NCBI GenBank assembly: GCA_905197045.1
Contig: CAJJXG010000009.1
Location: 1 to 50,784 of the forward strand
Direction: 5' to 3'
DNA from: an uncultured Caryophanales bacterium
GTDB lineage: Bacteria > Bacillota_I > Bacilli_A > RFN20 > CAG-826
Length of the DNA stretch: 50,784 bases
The notes beneath the pieces were generated by a model that did no database searches, was not told where the DNA came from, and worked only from the letters and a program-made list of their open reading frames with translations. The position numbers and the translations under genes are program-made. Shown piece by piece: positions 41,606 through 49,710 of the stretch (positions within the stretch are counted from its first letter, which is position 1; each line of letters begins with the position of its first letter).

Positions 41606-43465
41606 TTAAGACCTCCTTTTCTTATCTTCTTCTTCAATTAAAGATCTAATTTTAGCAAAGCATGCTTTTGCATATTCTGCTTTTTCACTTTCTGTTTTGT
41701 TTTGAGTTGAATTTTTATAAACATCAAACGTTTGATTTTCAACTCGCTCTTTATTAATGGTTTCAACCAAATCATTAAATTGAGCGTCGCTATATGGCGG
41801 TATATCATAACCGTCAAGAACTATATCAGTAATTTGAGAAATAATCTTGTCTTTATTCTTGCTTTCGTAATCCTCACTAGACAAGTATGCCATTAAGTTC
41901 TTAACGTTATAATCTGCTTCACTTCTTAAATGAACAATATAATCAGTTAGCACATTTGCAATTTCACGATAGATAGGCGTTGAAAAATACCCTAACTTAA
42001 TATCATACTTTTCAACAACTTCTTTATTTTCCAACATATAACGTAAAACCTGTTTTTCTGCTAACTGTAGTCTATTTAATACAGATTGCGCTTCACTCTT
42101 TTCAAAATCTACAAATGAGCGCAAAGCTTGCTCGTCTTTTTTATCTAGATTTTTATTATACTTTTTAAGCGCGTTATAAATCGTTTCGTAACTATAACCA
42201 GTTAAATTAACAAGTTGGTTTATGTAAAAATCTATTTCTAAATCTTCTTTTAAGCCAGATAAAAACGGCAATAAATTACTAACAATTTTCTTTTTTCCAT
42301 CTAGTGTCGATAAATTTAAGTTTTTCTTATAGTAATTTAATAGCCACTCTCCTTTAGCTAATAAATTTGACAAGTATTCTTTTAATTTTTCTTCGCCATA
42401 ATTCTTTAAAATTTCGTCTGTATCTTTTTCTTTAAATGAAACATTATTATTAACTAAACGATATTTAATATTTGCATCAGATAAAATATCGCTAATTTTA
42501 AGCATATTCATTTGCCCTGGCTCATCTAAATCAAGGCAAAGTCGAATTTCACAATTCATATATCTTAGTGACTGTAAATTATCTTTAGAAAGAGCTGTTC
42601 CCATTAATCCGATTGCGGATTTGATTCCAACTCGATAGCAAGCAATTACATCCATAAATCCTTCAAGCAAATAAACATAATTTACTTTTTTCGCTTCATT
42701 TAAAGCGTTGTAATAGTTATAAAGTAAGTTGCCTTTATTAAATAATTTAGTCGAAGAAGTATTAATATATTTTGCATTCGATTTATCATTTTCACGAAAT
42801 TTGCGGCAGCTAAAACCAACTACTTGATTATTGCGATCAGTTATTGCAAAAGTAATTCTTCCAGCATTTAAATCGCGATATGGTGTATTTTCTAAATGAA
42901 TAATCCCAGTTTCCGCAATTGTCTTAATTGAGAATTTTTTGGATTTTAAAAATTCAATAATATTTTCACCCTTGTCTTGAGAAAAGCCGATTTTAAAATG
43001 ACGGATAATATCATCAGTTAAGCCACGCTTATGCAAATATTCAAGTGCTTCTTTGCCGCTTTCACTCATAAACAAGCTATTCTCATAAAATAAAGAAATT
43101 TCATTCAAGCAATCTTGAATAGCCTTTGTTTCAGGGTCAACCTTTTCTACTTGACGGTAATCTAAAAGTCGAGTATCACGATAGCCAATTAAATCAGCAA
43201 CTTTAAATATGGCTTCACGATAAGTACAATTTTCAATTCTTTGTACAAAGTTAATCGCATTGCCGCCCGCTCCACAAGAAAAGCATTTAAAGATTCCTTT
43301 TTCTTTTGAAATATAGAAATTCCCTAGAGATTGGTCGTTATGAAAAGGACAAAGGGAGCTATAATTACGCCCTTTCTTTTCAACTTTAATATAATGCGAA
43401 ATAACTTCTACTATATCTGTATTTCGTAAAATGTCGTTTGCTAAATCTATTAAATTTCCGTTCAT
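41606..43465 (-). CDS. dnaG: DNA primase
   Basis: This 619-residue primase has an N-terminal CHC2 zinc finger (CPFHNDQSLGNFYISKEKG then CFSCGAGG), the core with TOPRIM motif VYLLEGFMDVIACY and CLDLDEPG, and a C-terminal helicase-binding part. It starts with ATG inside an ATGA overlap with glyS. It ends 1 nt before rpoD, and its last codons contain the rpoD Shine-Dalgarno. It synthesises RNA primers at the replication fork. Confidence 0.95.
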   Translation of the reverse strand: MNGNLIDLANDILRNTDIVEVISHYIKVEKKGRNYSSLCPFHNDQSLGNFYISKEKGIFKCFSCGAGGNAINFVQRIENCTYREAIFKVADLIGYRDTRLLDYRQVEKVDPETKAIQDCLNEISLFYENSLFMSESGKEALEYLHKRGLTDDIIRHFKIGFSQDKGENIIEFLKSKKFSIKTIAETGIIHLENTPYRDLNAGRITFAITDRNNQVVGFSCRKFRENDKSNAKYINTSSTKLFNKGNLLYNYYNALNEAKKVNYVYLLEGFMDVIACYRVGIKSAIGLMGTALSKDNLQSLRYMNCEIRLCLDLDEPGQMNMLKISDILSDANIKYRLVNNNVSFKEKDTDEILKNYGEEKLKEYLSNLLAKGEWLLNYYKKNLNLSTLDGKKKIVSNLLPFLSGLKEDLEIDFYINQLVNLTGYSYETIYNALKKYNKNLDKKDEQALRSFVDFEKSEAQSVLNRLQLAEKQVLRYMLENKEVVEKYDIKLGYFSTPIYREIANVLTDYIVHLRSEADYNVKNLMAYLSSEDYESKNKDKIISQITDIVLDGYDIPPYSDAQFNDLVETINKERVENQTFDVYKNSTQNKTESEKAEYAKACFAKIRSLIEEEDKKRRS

Positions 43466-44835
43466 TTATAAAAAGTTCTATCTAATAAGTAATTTCTCAA
43501 ATCTTCAATTTTAATTCTTTCTTGTTTCATTGAATCGCGTTCTCTAACAGTAACGCAACCATCATTTAATGTATCAAAATCAATAGTTACACAATAAGGT
43601 GTTCCGATTTCGTCGTTTCTTCTATATCTTTTCCCAATACTTCCGGTTGTATCAAAATTCACATTAATAAATGGAATTAAATCATCAAAAACCTCTTTAG
43701 CTTTCTCGTTTAATTGCTTACTTAAAGGAAGAATACTGGCTTTATATGGAGCCAAAAATGGTTTAAGATGCATAATTTTTCTGATTTCGCCATTTTCAAG
43801 TACTTCTTCATCATAAGCATCAGTCACAATCATTAAAAACAAACGATCAAGTCCTAAACTTGGTTCGATACAATATGGAACATATTTTTCGTTAGTCTCA
43901 GGATCTAAATAATCGAGAGCTTCACCACTAAAATCTTGATGACGCTTTAAATCGTAATCAGTTCTATCAGCAATACCCCAAATTTCACCCCAGCCAAATG
44001 GGAATTTATATTCAATGTCAGTTGTTGCTTTTGAATAAAATGCTAATTCTTCAGGTTCGTGATCTCTAAATCTAAGATTTTCAGCTTTAACACCAAGTGA
44101 TTCGACAAAAGAAATTGAATAATCTTTCCAATAATTAAACCATTCTAAATCAGTTCCAGGTTTACAAAAGAATTCAAGTTCCATTTGAGTAAATTCACGA
44201 GTTCTGAAAATAAAGTTACCAGGTGTGATTTCGTTTCTAAAAGATTTGCCGACGTTAGCAATTCCTAAAGGCAACTTTCTTCTTGTTGCTCTTTGTACAT
44301 TTTTAAAATTAACAAAAACACCTTGAGCAGTTTCTGGTCTTAAATAAACAACACTTTTTGAATCATCAGTAACACCTATATGAGTTTTAAACATCATATT
44401 GAATTGTCTTACATCAGTAAAATTGCTTTTTCCACATTGAGGGCATTTCAAAGGATGAGATTTGATAAAATCTGATAATGCATTTAAATCCATACCGTTT
44501 ACATCAACATCTGGATATTGTTCTTTAACTAAATCGTCTGCCCTAAATCTACCACGACATTCTTTACAATCGATTAAAGGGTCATTAAATGTTGTAACAT
44601 GACCAGTAGCTTCCCAAACTCTTGGGTTCATCAAAATTGCAGCATCAATTCCAACATTTGTTGGTGATTCACTAACAAATTTTTTCCACCATAATTGTTG
44701 TAAATTATTCTTTAATTCGCTTCCTAAAGGGCCATAATCCCATGTATTTGACAACCCACCATAGATTTGGGAACCTTGAAAAACATAACCTGTTGTTTGT
44801 AAATGTGTAACAACTTTATCAAATTTATTATCCAT
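43462..44835 (-). CDS. glyS: Glycyl-tRNA synthetase, one-chain dimeric type
   Basis: This 457-residue class II enzyme is the alpha2 type found in mollicutes, many gut Firmicutes and eukaryotes, not the alpha2-beta2 GlyQ/GlyS of Bacillus. It shows RRNDEIGTPYCVTIDFDTLNDGCVTVRERDS at the anticodon-domain end and FRNEITPGNFIFRTREFTQMELEFF in motif 2. Zinc pairs are CKEC and CPQC. It sits at the head of the glyS-dnaG-rpoD-trmK-nif3 run with its own promoter. Confidence 0.95.
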   Translation of the reverse strand: MDNKFDKVVTHLQTTGYVFQGSQIYGGLSNTWDYGPLGSELKNNLQQLWWKKFVSESPTNVGIDAAILMNPRVWEATGHVTTFNDPLIDCKECRGRFRADDLVKEQYPDVDVNGMDLNALSDFIKSHPLKCPQCGKSNFTDVRQFNMMFKTHIGVTDDSKSVVYLRPETAQGVFVNFKNVQRATRRKLPLGIANVGKSFRNEITPGNFIFRTREFTQMELEFFCKPGTDLEWFNYWKDYSISFVESLGVKAENLRFRDHEPEELAFYSKATTDIEYKFPFGWGEIWGIADRTDYDLKRHQDFSGEALDYLDPETNEKYVPYCIEPSLGLDRLFLMIVTDAYDEEVLENGEIRKIMHLKPFLAPYKASILPLSKQLNEKAKEVFDDLIPFINVNFDTTGSIGKRYRRNDEIGTPYCVTIDFDTLNDGCVTVRERDSMKQERIKIEDLRNYLLDRTFYK

Positions 44836-44858
44836 TATTCATCAACCTCACGCCAAAA

Positions 44859-44887
44859 ATTATCTTAATTATAAGATGACTTGTCAA
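44859..44887 (-). promoter_or_regulatory. Consensus promoter of the glyS-dnaG-rpoD operon
   Basis: On the - strand a perfect TTGACA (44887-44882) and GATAAT (44864-44859) are 17 bp apart, the best -35 in the window. GAGG precedes the glyS ATG. Directly upstream of the -35, ACACT-ATG-AGTGT (44888-44900) is a palindrome and a possible regulator site. Confidence 0.65.
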
Positions 44888-44904
44888 CACACTATGAGTG
44901 TATA

Positions 44905-45603
44905 TTAGAAAAATTGTAAAGAATTAATTTTAACGTTAGCTAATCTTTCAAATATGCGCGAAACATTAATTAAAACTATTCTCACCATTTCTTTAGGTGC
45001 TGATTCAACAATTTTAAGAGCATCTAAATACTTATTTTTAAATAATTTATTATAAATTTCTTTAAATTTTAAATATTCATTAAGTGATTGCCCTAAAACT
45101 TCACCGCTCTCTTTTGTATACTCATGAAGTGCTAAATCAACTTCTTTTTCTAAAACATTTGCAATTGAATATCCAATAAATCGTAAGTAAAAAGATACAA
45201 ACAACAATAAATAAGCATTGATATTTGATTTATTTAATAGAATCTTCTCAATAGTTAGTTTAATTAATTTTGAATATTTATAAAATTCATCAACAGGAGG
45301 AACCTTAATTAATATTTCTTTTAAATATTCATATCCTATTAGTAGATCACTATCAGCATAAACTGAATTATATAAGGACCTCTCAATTTTATAATTTTTT
45401 AATTTGAAATAACTTGTTGGACCTTTATATAATTCAAACTCACCAAAATTCAAAACCTGAATGTCATTTGTATATCCTTTCTTACTATTAAAAAAGGACA
45501 ATACTTCAAATGAAATTATTTCATCTTCACATAGCAAACTGCATATCAAATTTTTATCCTTGTAAGGATTTGCGCTTATTATAATTCCGTTTTTAATTTC
45601 CAT
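44905..45603 (-). CDS. recO: DNA repair protein RecO
   Basis: This 232-residue protein matches RecO by its N-terminal OB fold (GIIISANPYKDKNLICSLL) and the helical core LYNSVYADSDLLIGYEYLKEIL, and by its place between era and glyS, as in Bacillus. No Cys-rich zinc motif is visible and the protein is a little shorter than Bacillus RecO, mostly at the C-terminus. It helps load RecA on gaps. There is no Shine-Dalgarno; TAGTA units lie before the start. Confidence 0.85.
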   Translation of the reverse strand: MEIKNGIIISANPYKDKNLICSLLCEDEIISFEVLSFFNSKKGYTNDIQVLNFGEFELYKGPTSYFKLKNYKIERSLYNSVYADSDLLIGYEYLKEILIKVPPVDEFYKYSKLIKLTIEKILLNKSNINAYLLLFVSFYLRFIGYSIANVLEKEVDLALHEYTKESGEVLGQSLNEYLKFKEIYNKLFKNKYLDALKIVESAPKEMVRIVLINVSRIFERLANVKINSLQFF

Positions 45604-45616
45604 TTTAAGAAAAAAT

Positions 45617-45646
45617 TACTACAAATTATCTACTAGAAATCTACTA
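45617..45646 (-). repeat. TAGTA array E at the era end (two phased units plus one shifted)
   Basis: On the + strand TACTA occurs at 45642 and 45631, 11 bp apart, and again at 45617, 14 bp further. On the - strand they read TAGTA, two inside the last codons of era and one overlapping its stop, leading into the recO start. This is the weakest of the five arrays, because part is constrained by coding sequence. Confidence 0.45.
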
Positions 45647-46485
45647 GAATTACGCCAATTATCTACCACTTGCACCATTAATTGCAAATTTATATGTCTT
45701 CCAATGAGTTGTTCAATGTCTTTTCTAGCTAATGTTCCAATGCGCTTTATCATTTTACCTTTTGCGCCAATAACTATGCCTTTTTGACTGTCACGCTCAA
45801 CAATAATTTTTGCATAAACCTCAATTGGTGTGACATCATTTACAATATCAGAACATATAACCGCAACAGAGTGAGGCACCTCTTCTTTTAAAAGTAAAAG
45901 CATCTTTTCCCTAATAATCTCTTGAATTCTAAACTTAATATCCATATTAGTAATGGTTTCTAAGTCATAATATTGAGGTCCTTCATCGAGATTTTCTTTG
46001 ATAATCTTTATTAAATCTTCTATACCAAATTTCTCAATTGCACTTAATTCTACTATCGCCAAAGGATGATAATGTCCCTTGTATTTTTCTTTTAGAGCAC
46101 TTACTAATTCAATATTAGTTAAATCTATTTTGTTAAAAGCTATTACTAATTTACAGTCAAATTTTAAATGATCAAAAAGGAATTGATCTCCTTCACCAAA
46201 AGGTCTACTAGCATCAACTACTAAAACAGCTACATCACAATCTCTAATCGAAGAATAGCTAGTTTTATCCATTTTTACTCCTAATTCATTAATTGGTTTG
46301 TGAATGCCAGGAGTATCAATAAAGATAATTTGGGAATCATTATCATTATAAATTCCTTGAATAGAATTACGTGTTGTTTGCTTTTTTGGTGTGACAATTG
46401 ATATTTTCTTACCAATAATAGCGTTTAAAATGGTAGATTTACCAACATTTGATCTACCAACTAATGAGACAAATCCACTTTTCAT
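45619..46485 (-). CDS. era: GTPase Era
   Basis: This 288-residue 30S assembly factor has G1 GRSNVGKST, G3 DTPGIHKP, G4 NKID, and a C-terminal KH domain ending in the IERDSQKGIVIGAKGKMIKRIG stretch. It binds the 3' end of 16S rRNA. It starts in an ATGA overlap with cdd, giving the conserved ybeY-cdd-era order. The last residues carry the TAGTA repeats. Confidence 0.96.
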   Translation of the reverse strand: MKSGFVSLVGRSNVGKSTILNAIIGKKISIVTPKKQTTRNSIQGIYNDNDSQIIFIDTPGIHKPINELGVKMDKTSYSSIRDCDVAVLVVDASRPFGEGDQFLFDHLKFDCKLVIAFNKIDLTNIELVSALKEKYKGHYHPLAIVELSAIEKFGIEDLIKIIKENLDEGPQYYDLETITNMDIKFRIQEIIREKMLLLLKEEVPHSVAVICSDIVNDVTPIEVYAKIIVERDSQKGIVIGAKGKMIKRIGTLARKDIEQLIGRHINLQLMVQVVDNWRNSSRFLVDNL

Positions 46486-46880
46486 AAATCGTCACTATCA
46501 AAAGAATAAGGCAAAAGTTCATCAACTGTCGTTTCTTTGATGTCACCCCTTAAATTTGCTAAATAAATTTTTTTGTCGTGAGGAAAAAGTTCACTTAAAA
46601 CTTGACGACATGATCCACATGGCGAGACAGGTAATTCCGTATCGGCAACAATAGCAAGTGCTTCAATATCATCTTGTGTAACTCCATGACAATATGCATT
46701 AAAAATCGCATTTCTTTCAGCGCACATTGTTAAACTAAAAGAAGCATTCTCGATATTTGCTCCTCGATAGATTTCTCCATCTTTTGTTAAAAGAGCTGCT
46801 CCAACAGCAAATTTTGAATATGGCGAATAAGATAAATCTCTTGCTTCAATCGCTTCATAAACTAAGTCTTCTTTAGTCAT
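46482..46880 (-). CDS. cdd: Cytidine deaminase
   Basis: This 132-residue zinc enzyme deaminates cytidine and deoxycytidine. The metal-binding motifs are CAERNAIF and PCGSCRQVL. AAGGAG before the ATG at 46880 rules out a TTG one codon earlier. It overlaps the ybeY stop by one base (TGATG) and era by 4 nt. With deoB and deoC it supports pyrimidine nucleoside salvage. Confidence 0.95.
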   Translation of the reverse strand: MTKEDLVYEAIEARDLSYSPYSKFAVGAALLTKDGEIYRGANIENASFSLTMCAERNAIFNAYCHGVTQDDIEALAIVADTELPVSPCGSCRQVLSELFPHDKKIYLANLRGDIKETTVDELLPYSFDSDDL

Positions 46881-47335
46881 CAAAGTTCTCCTTCAAGTAT
46901 TTTTTCTTGAAGAGGAAACATTATTTCCTCTTCTTCTTTACTCATGTGATCATAACCTAATAAATGTAATAAACCATGGACAAATAAAAAGCAGATTTCT
47001 CTTTTAATTGAATTGCCATAATTTTTACGATTTTCATCGGCTACATCATAGCAGATATAAATTTCACCTAAATCTAAAGGTATATCATCACCTTTTATAA
47101 TTTCGTTTTTATCATCAAGAAACGCAAAACTAATAACATCTGTTGGTCGATCAATTCCACGATACTTTTTGTTGAGTCCATGAATAAATTCTTTGTCAAC
47201 AAAAGTAACGCTTATAATTGCATCGCGATTAATGTTTAAAACTTCAAATGTTTTATTCATTAAGCGTTCATAAAGCGGAATATATTCGTCAATTTTTGTA
47301 TCAATTGTTGAATTTATACTGATATCAAATTTCAT
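46880..47335 (-). CDS. ybeY: Endoribonuclease YbeY
   Basis: This 151-residue metal-dependent RNase matures the 16S rRNA 3' end and acts in ribosome quality control. The signature HGLLHLLGYDH is intact. The start MKFDISINSTID at 47335 fits the family; an upstream codon would extend across the -10 box. The promoter TATAAT ends 6 nt before the ATG, so the mRNA is probably leaderless. It heads the ybeY-cdd-era operon. Confidence 0.94.
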   Translation of the reverse strand: MKFDISINSTIDTKIDEYIPLYERLMNKTFEVLNINRDAIISVTFVDKEFIHGLNKKYRGIDRPTDVISFAFLDDKNEIIKGDDIPLDLGEIYICYDVADENRKNYGNSIKREICFLFVHGLLHLLGYDHMSKEEEEIMFPLQEKILEGEL

Positions 47336-47341
47336 GCGCTT

Positions 47342-47350
47342 ATTATACCA
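47342..47350 (-). promoter_or_regulatory. Extended -10 promoter of ybeY, predicted leaderless start
   Basis: On the - strand TGG-TATAAT (47350-47342) is a perfect extended -10 ending 6 nt before the ATG at 47335. A TTGCCA lies 19 bp upstream. No Shine-Dalgarno is present. Confidence 0.6.
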
Positions 47351-47519
47351 CGAAATACCTATATTATGGCAATTCATTCACACTTTTTGACGATAATAAT
47401 CGATTTTTAATCATTTTTAACATTAAATAATACTTGAAGGATAATATAAATTTACAATAGTTATTAACTAAATCAAATTATTAGTTATTATAGCTGAATT
47501 TATAAATCACGTTTTTTCA

Positions 47520-48713
47520 TTAGTTACAATAATATTGATATAAAGAGAGATAATATCTTTTTTGACTATAGGATTCTAAACATTCAATAATCTTGCCAAC
47601 ATTTTGAGAAAGATAATAATAAATGAAAGTATGAAACAAAACAAAATTTAATGAAATATTACCAGTAAATGCACAATAAATTAGAGAAATTACAATTATT
47701 AAAAATATTAAAATCATCTTTTTAACATTGATGAAAGTTGCAAAACTATAAGTCTTTTTATATAAAGAAGCTAATTTCTCTTTAAGATTTCCATTATTAT
47801 CATCTTTTAAACTAAGTATTTCGTTTTCATAATCACTTATATCTTTTCTATTGTTTTTAAATATCTTCCTTTCGAAAAAAGAAAGTAAAATCACAATTAG
47901 ATATATTATAAGAAGATTAATCAAATTTAAGTAACTATTTAAAAATAGTATCAAAGCACCAAATATTAAAATAATAAAGCAATTTAAAAGTTGAATAGGT
48001 CCACCTATTAGTAAAACCTTAAAATGATTCATTTCAATAAAGCGAGTCTTAAATGTTTTTCTTTCTTTTAAAACAAAGTTGTTTAGAATTCGATTATCAA
48101 AACTTTTCATTTCGTTTATTAAAAGCGTACGATATATGAATTCAAAAATAACAAAAGCTACTAAAAAGCACAAAGGGATTAAAAATGAATAATTTTCATC
48201 GATAAAAAACAAGGCTGAAATTAAAAACGCAAAACTTAAAAGTTGGAATAAAGGTACTAAAACCTTGTATGGTTTAGAAACTAAATTAAATTTCTTCTCT
48301 TTAAATAAAGATCCTTTGACTTCGATAATTTCGAGACATTCTCCATTCCATATTTTAGTAAATTCATAAAAATCCACCCATTTAGGTTCTTCAGCTGGAT
48401 CATAAATAAGAAGTTTATTCTTTTTTATTTTCCTAATTAAAACCATATGAAGGGTGTTTCCACTTTTAATTGGCACTAAAACAGGAAACGAAGTTTGCTT
48501 AACTAAATCCTCCTTATTTTTAAAACGAAAAGCATAAAGCTTAACACCTTCTTTACTTGCAATTTTAATAATTTCCTCAAGTGAATAAGTCCTTTCAATA
48601 TCGTCTAGCGGATATAAAAGGAATTTTTTGGACTTATAAACAATTGCAAGTAGCATCTTTAAACAAGTTAACGCACAATCCTTTTCACCAATTTGTTTAA
48701 TAAAATAACGCAT
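47520..48713 (-). CDS. C39 peptidase plus membrane domain, lacking the ABC ATPase
   Basis: This 397-residue protein starts with a C39 bacteriocin-leader peptidase domain: QIGEKDCALTCLKMLL with the catalytic Cys, then LHMVLIRK with His and LIYDPAEEP with Asp. From about residue 150 there are several long hydrophobic segments like the transmembrane part of peptidase-containing exporters (PCAT type). The nucleotide-binding domain that should follow is absent, and the next 140 bp contain no remnant. No precursor peptide gene is visible. The ribosome-binding site lies in an inverted repeat. Confidence 0.7.
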   Translation of the reverse strand: MRYFIKQIGEKDCALTCLKMLLAIVYKSKKFLLYPLDDIERTYSLEEIIKIASKEGVKLYAFRFKNKEDLVKQTSFPVLVPIKSGNTLHMVLIRKIKKNKLLIYDPAEEPKWVDFYEFTKIWNGECLEIIEVKGSLFKEKKFNLVSKPYKVLVPLFQLLSFAFLISALFFIDENYSFLIPLCFLVAFVIFEFIYRTLLINEMKSFDNRILNNFVLKERKTFKTRFIEMNHFKVLLIGGPIQLLNCFIILIFGALILFLNSYLNLINLLIIYLIVILLSFFERKIFKNNRKDISDYENEILSLKDDNNGNLKEKLASLYKKTYSFATFINVKKMILIFLIIVISLIYCAFTGNISLNFVLFHTFIYYYLSQNVGKIIECLESYSQKRYYLSLYQYYCN

Positions 48714-48719
48714 AAAAAT

Positions 48720-48742
48720 CTCCTTTCAATAATACAAAGGAG
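48720..48742 (-). promoter_or_regulatory. Inverted repeat that contains the Shine-Dalgarno of the C39 gene
   Basis: CTCCTTT and AAAGGAG form a perfect 7-bp inverted repeat with a 9-nt centre containing a -10-like TATTAT (- strand). The downstream arm is the ribosome-binding site, 6 nt before the ATG at 48713. The arms are identical to those at 23673-23694. It may be an RNA hairpin hiding the site, or a DNA operator over the -10. Confidence 0.55.
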
Positions 48743-48758
48743 TTAATTGCGAAAAAAT

Positions 48759-48787
48759 TAAAAAAAAAGATGCTTTTCAGCACCTTT
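48759..48787 (-). terminator. Rho-independent terminator after rpsU
   Basis: On the - strand AAAGGTGC (48787-48780) pairs with GCATCTTT (48773-48766) around TGAAAA, with one G-U pair, followed by a T-run. It ends the gfo-deoC-rpsU block and separates it from the C39 gene. Confidence 0.85.
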
Positions 48788-48812
48788 TAATACAAGTTCA
48801 TTAATTGCTAGA

Positions 48813-48986
48813 TTATCTATATTTTTTTCTAGCGTTTTCGCTTTTAAGCTTTCTCTTAAGATTTTTCTTTAAGAAACATTCTCTTTTTCTGCATTCTTGG
48901 ATAGTTCCAGCCTTATTGACTTGTCTTTTAAATCTTCTTAATGCTTCATCAAGAGTTTCGCCATCTCTAACTACTACTTTAGACAT
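48813..48986 (-). CDS. rpsU: 30S ribosomal protein S21
   Basis: This 57-residue basic ribosomal protein starts MSKVVVRDGETLDEALRRFKRQV and ends in a Lys/Arg-rich tail. S21 acts in translation initiation. GGAGGTG before the ATG at 48986 rules out longer starts. It lies 68 nt after deoC, with a weak AT hairpin (ACTTTA/TAAAGT, 49034-49048) between, so it may have its own promoter. A terminator follows. Confidence 0.94.
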   Translation of the reverse strand: MSKVVVRDGETLDEALRRFKRQVNKAGTIQECRKRECFLKKNLKRKLKSENARKKYR

Positions 48987-49054
48987 CCCACTTTCACCTC
49001 CAATCTTTGCAACAAAGAATATATCAAAATTCAACTTTAAAATAAAGTATTTTT

Positions 49055-49690
49055 TTACATTAATTTTGCGCCTGAGCTTGTTCCAATTCTGGTTGCGCCT
49101 CTTTTAACCATTTCAAGCATTTCTTCATGAGTTCTTACGCCGCCAGCTGCTTTAACTCCCATATTAGGGCCAACTGTTTTTCTCATCAATTCTACATCTT
49201 CTGGAGTTGCACCATATTTTGAAAATCCAGTACTTGTTTTAACAAAATCAACTTTAGCTTTAACACAAAGTTCACATGCTTTCACGATTTCTTCTTTTGA
49301 AAGTAAGCAGCATTCTAAGATAACCTTTAAAGTATGTCCTTTTGTTGCTTCTCTAACAGCTAATAAATCGTTTAAAACGAGATTATAATCCTTATCCTTT
49401 AATGCGCTAATATTAATAACCATATCTACTTCGTCAGCGCCTATTTCAATAGCATCCTTTGCTTCAAAAGCTTTTGCTTTTGTTGTCATACTTCCAAGTG
49501 GAAAACCGACTACAGTACAAACCAAAACATCGCTTCCTTCTAATGCTTTTTTTGCTAAAGGAATAAAATCAGGATTAATGCAAACTGATTTAAAATTATA
49601 TTTTTTGCTTTCCTCACATAAAGCAAGAATTTGATCTTTTGTTGCATCAGCCTTTAATAAAGTGTTGTCGATTAATTTGTTATATTCCAT
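49055..49690 (-). CDS. deoC: Deoxyribose-phosphate aldolase
   Basis: This 211-residue TIM-barrel class I aldolase splits deoxyribose 5-phosphate into glyceraldehyde 3-phosphate and acetaldehyde. It has the Schiff-base Lys in VDFVKTSTGFSKYG and a second conserved Lys in GVKAAGGVRT. The start MEYNKLIDNTLLKADAT is preceded by AGGAGG. It follows the gfo gene by 20 nt. DeoB, earlier in the window, supplies its substrate. Confidence 0.96.
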   Translation of the reverse strand: MEYNKLIDNTLLKADATKDQILALCEESKKYNFKSVCINPDFIPLAKKALEGSDVLVCTVVGFPLGSMTTKAKAFEAKDAIEIGADEVDMVINISALKDKDYNLVLNDLLAVREATKGHTLKVILECCLLSKEEIVKACELCVKAKVDFVKTSTGFSKYGATPEDVELMRKTVGPNMGVKAAGGVRTHEEMLEMVKRGATRIGTSSGAKLM

Positions 49691-49710
49691 AGTTTCCTCC
49701 TATTTATCTA

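Noticed and set aside
44836..44904. T-box riboswitch in front of glyS
   Set aside because: The leader after the promoter is only about 20 nt, far too short for a T-box.
47465..47487. Terminator after the C39 gene
   Set aside because: The TAACTAA/TTAGTTA pair has a weak all-AT stem and no T-run.
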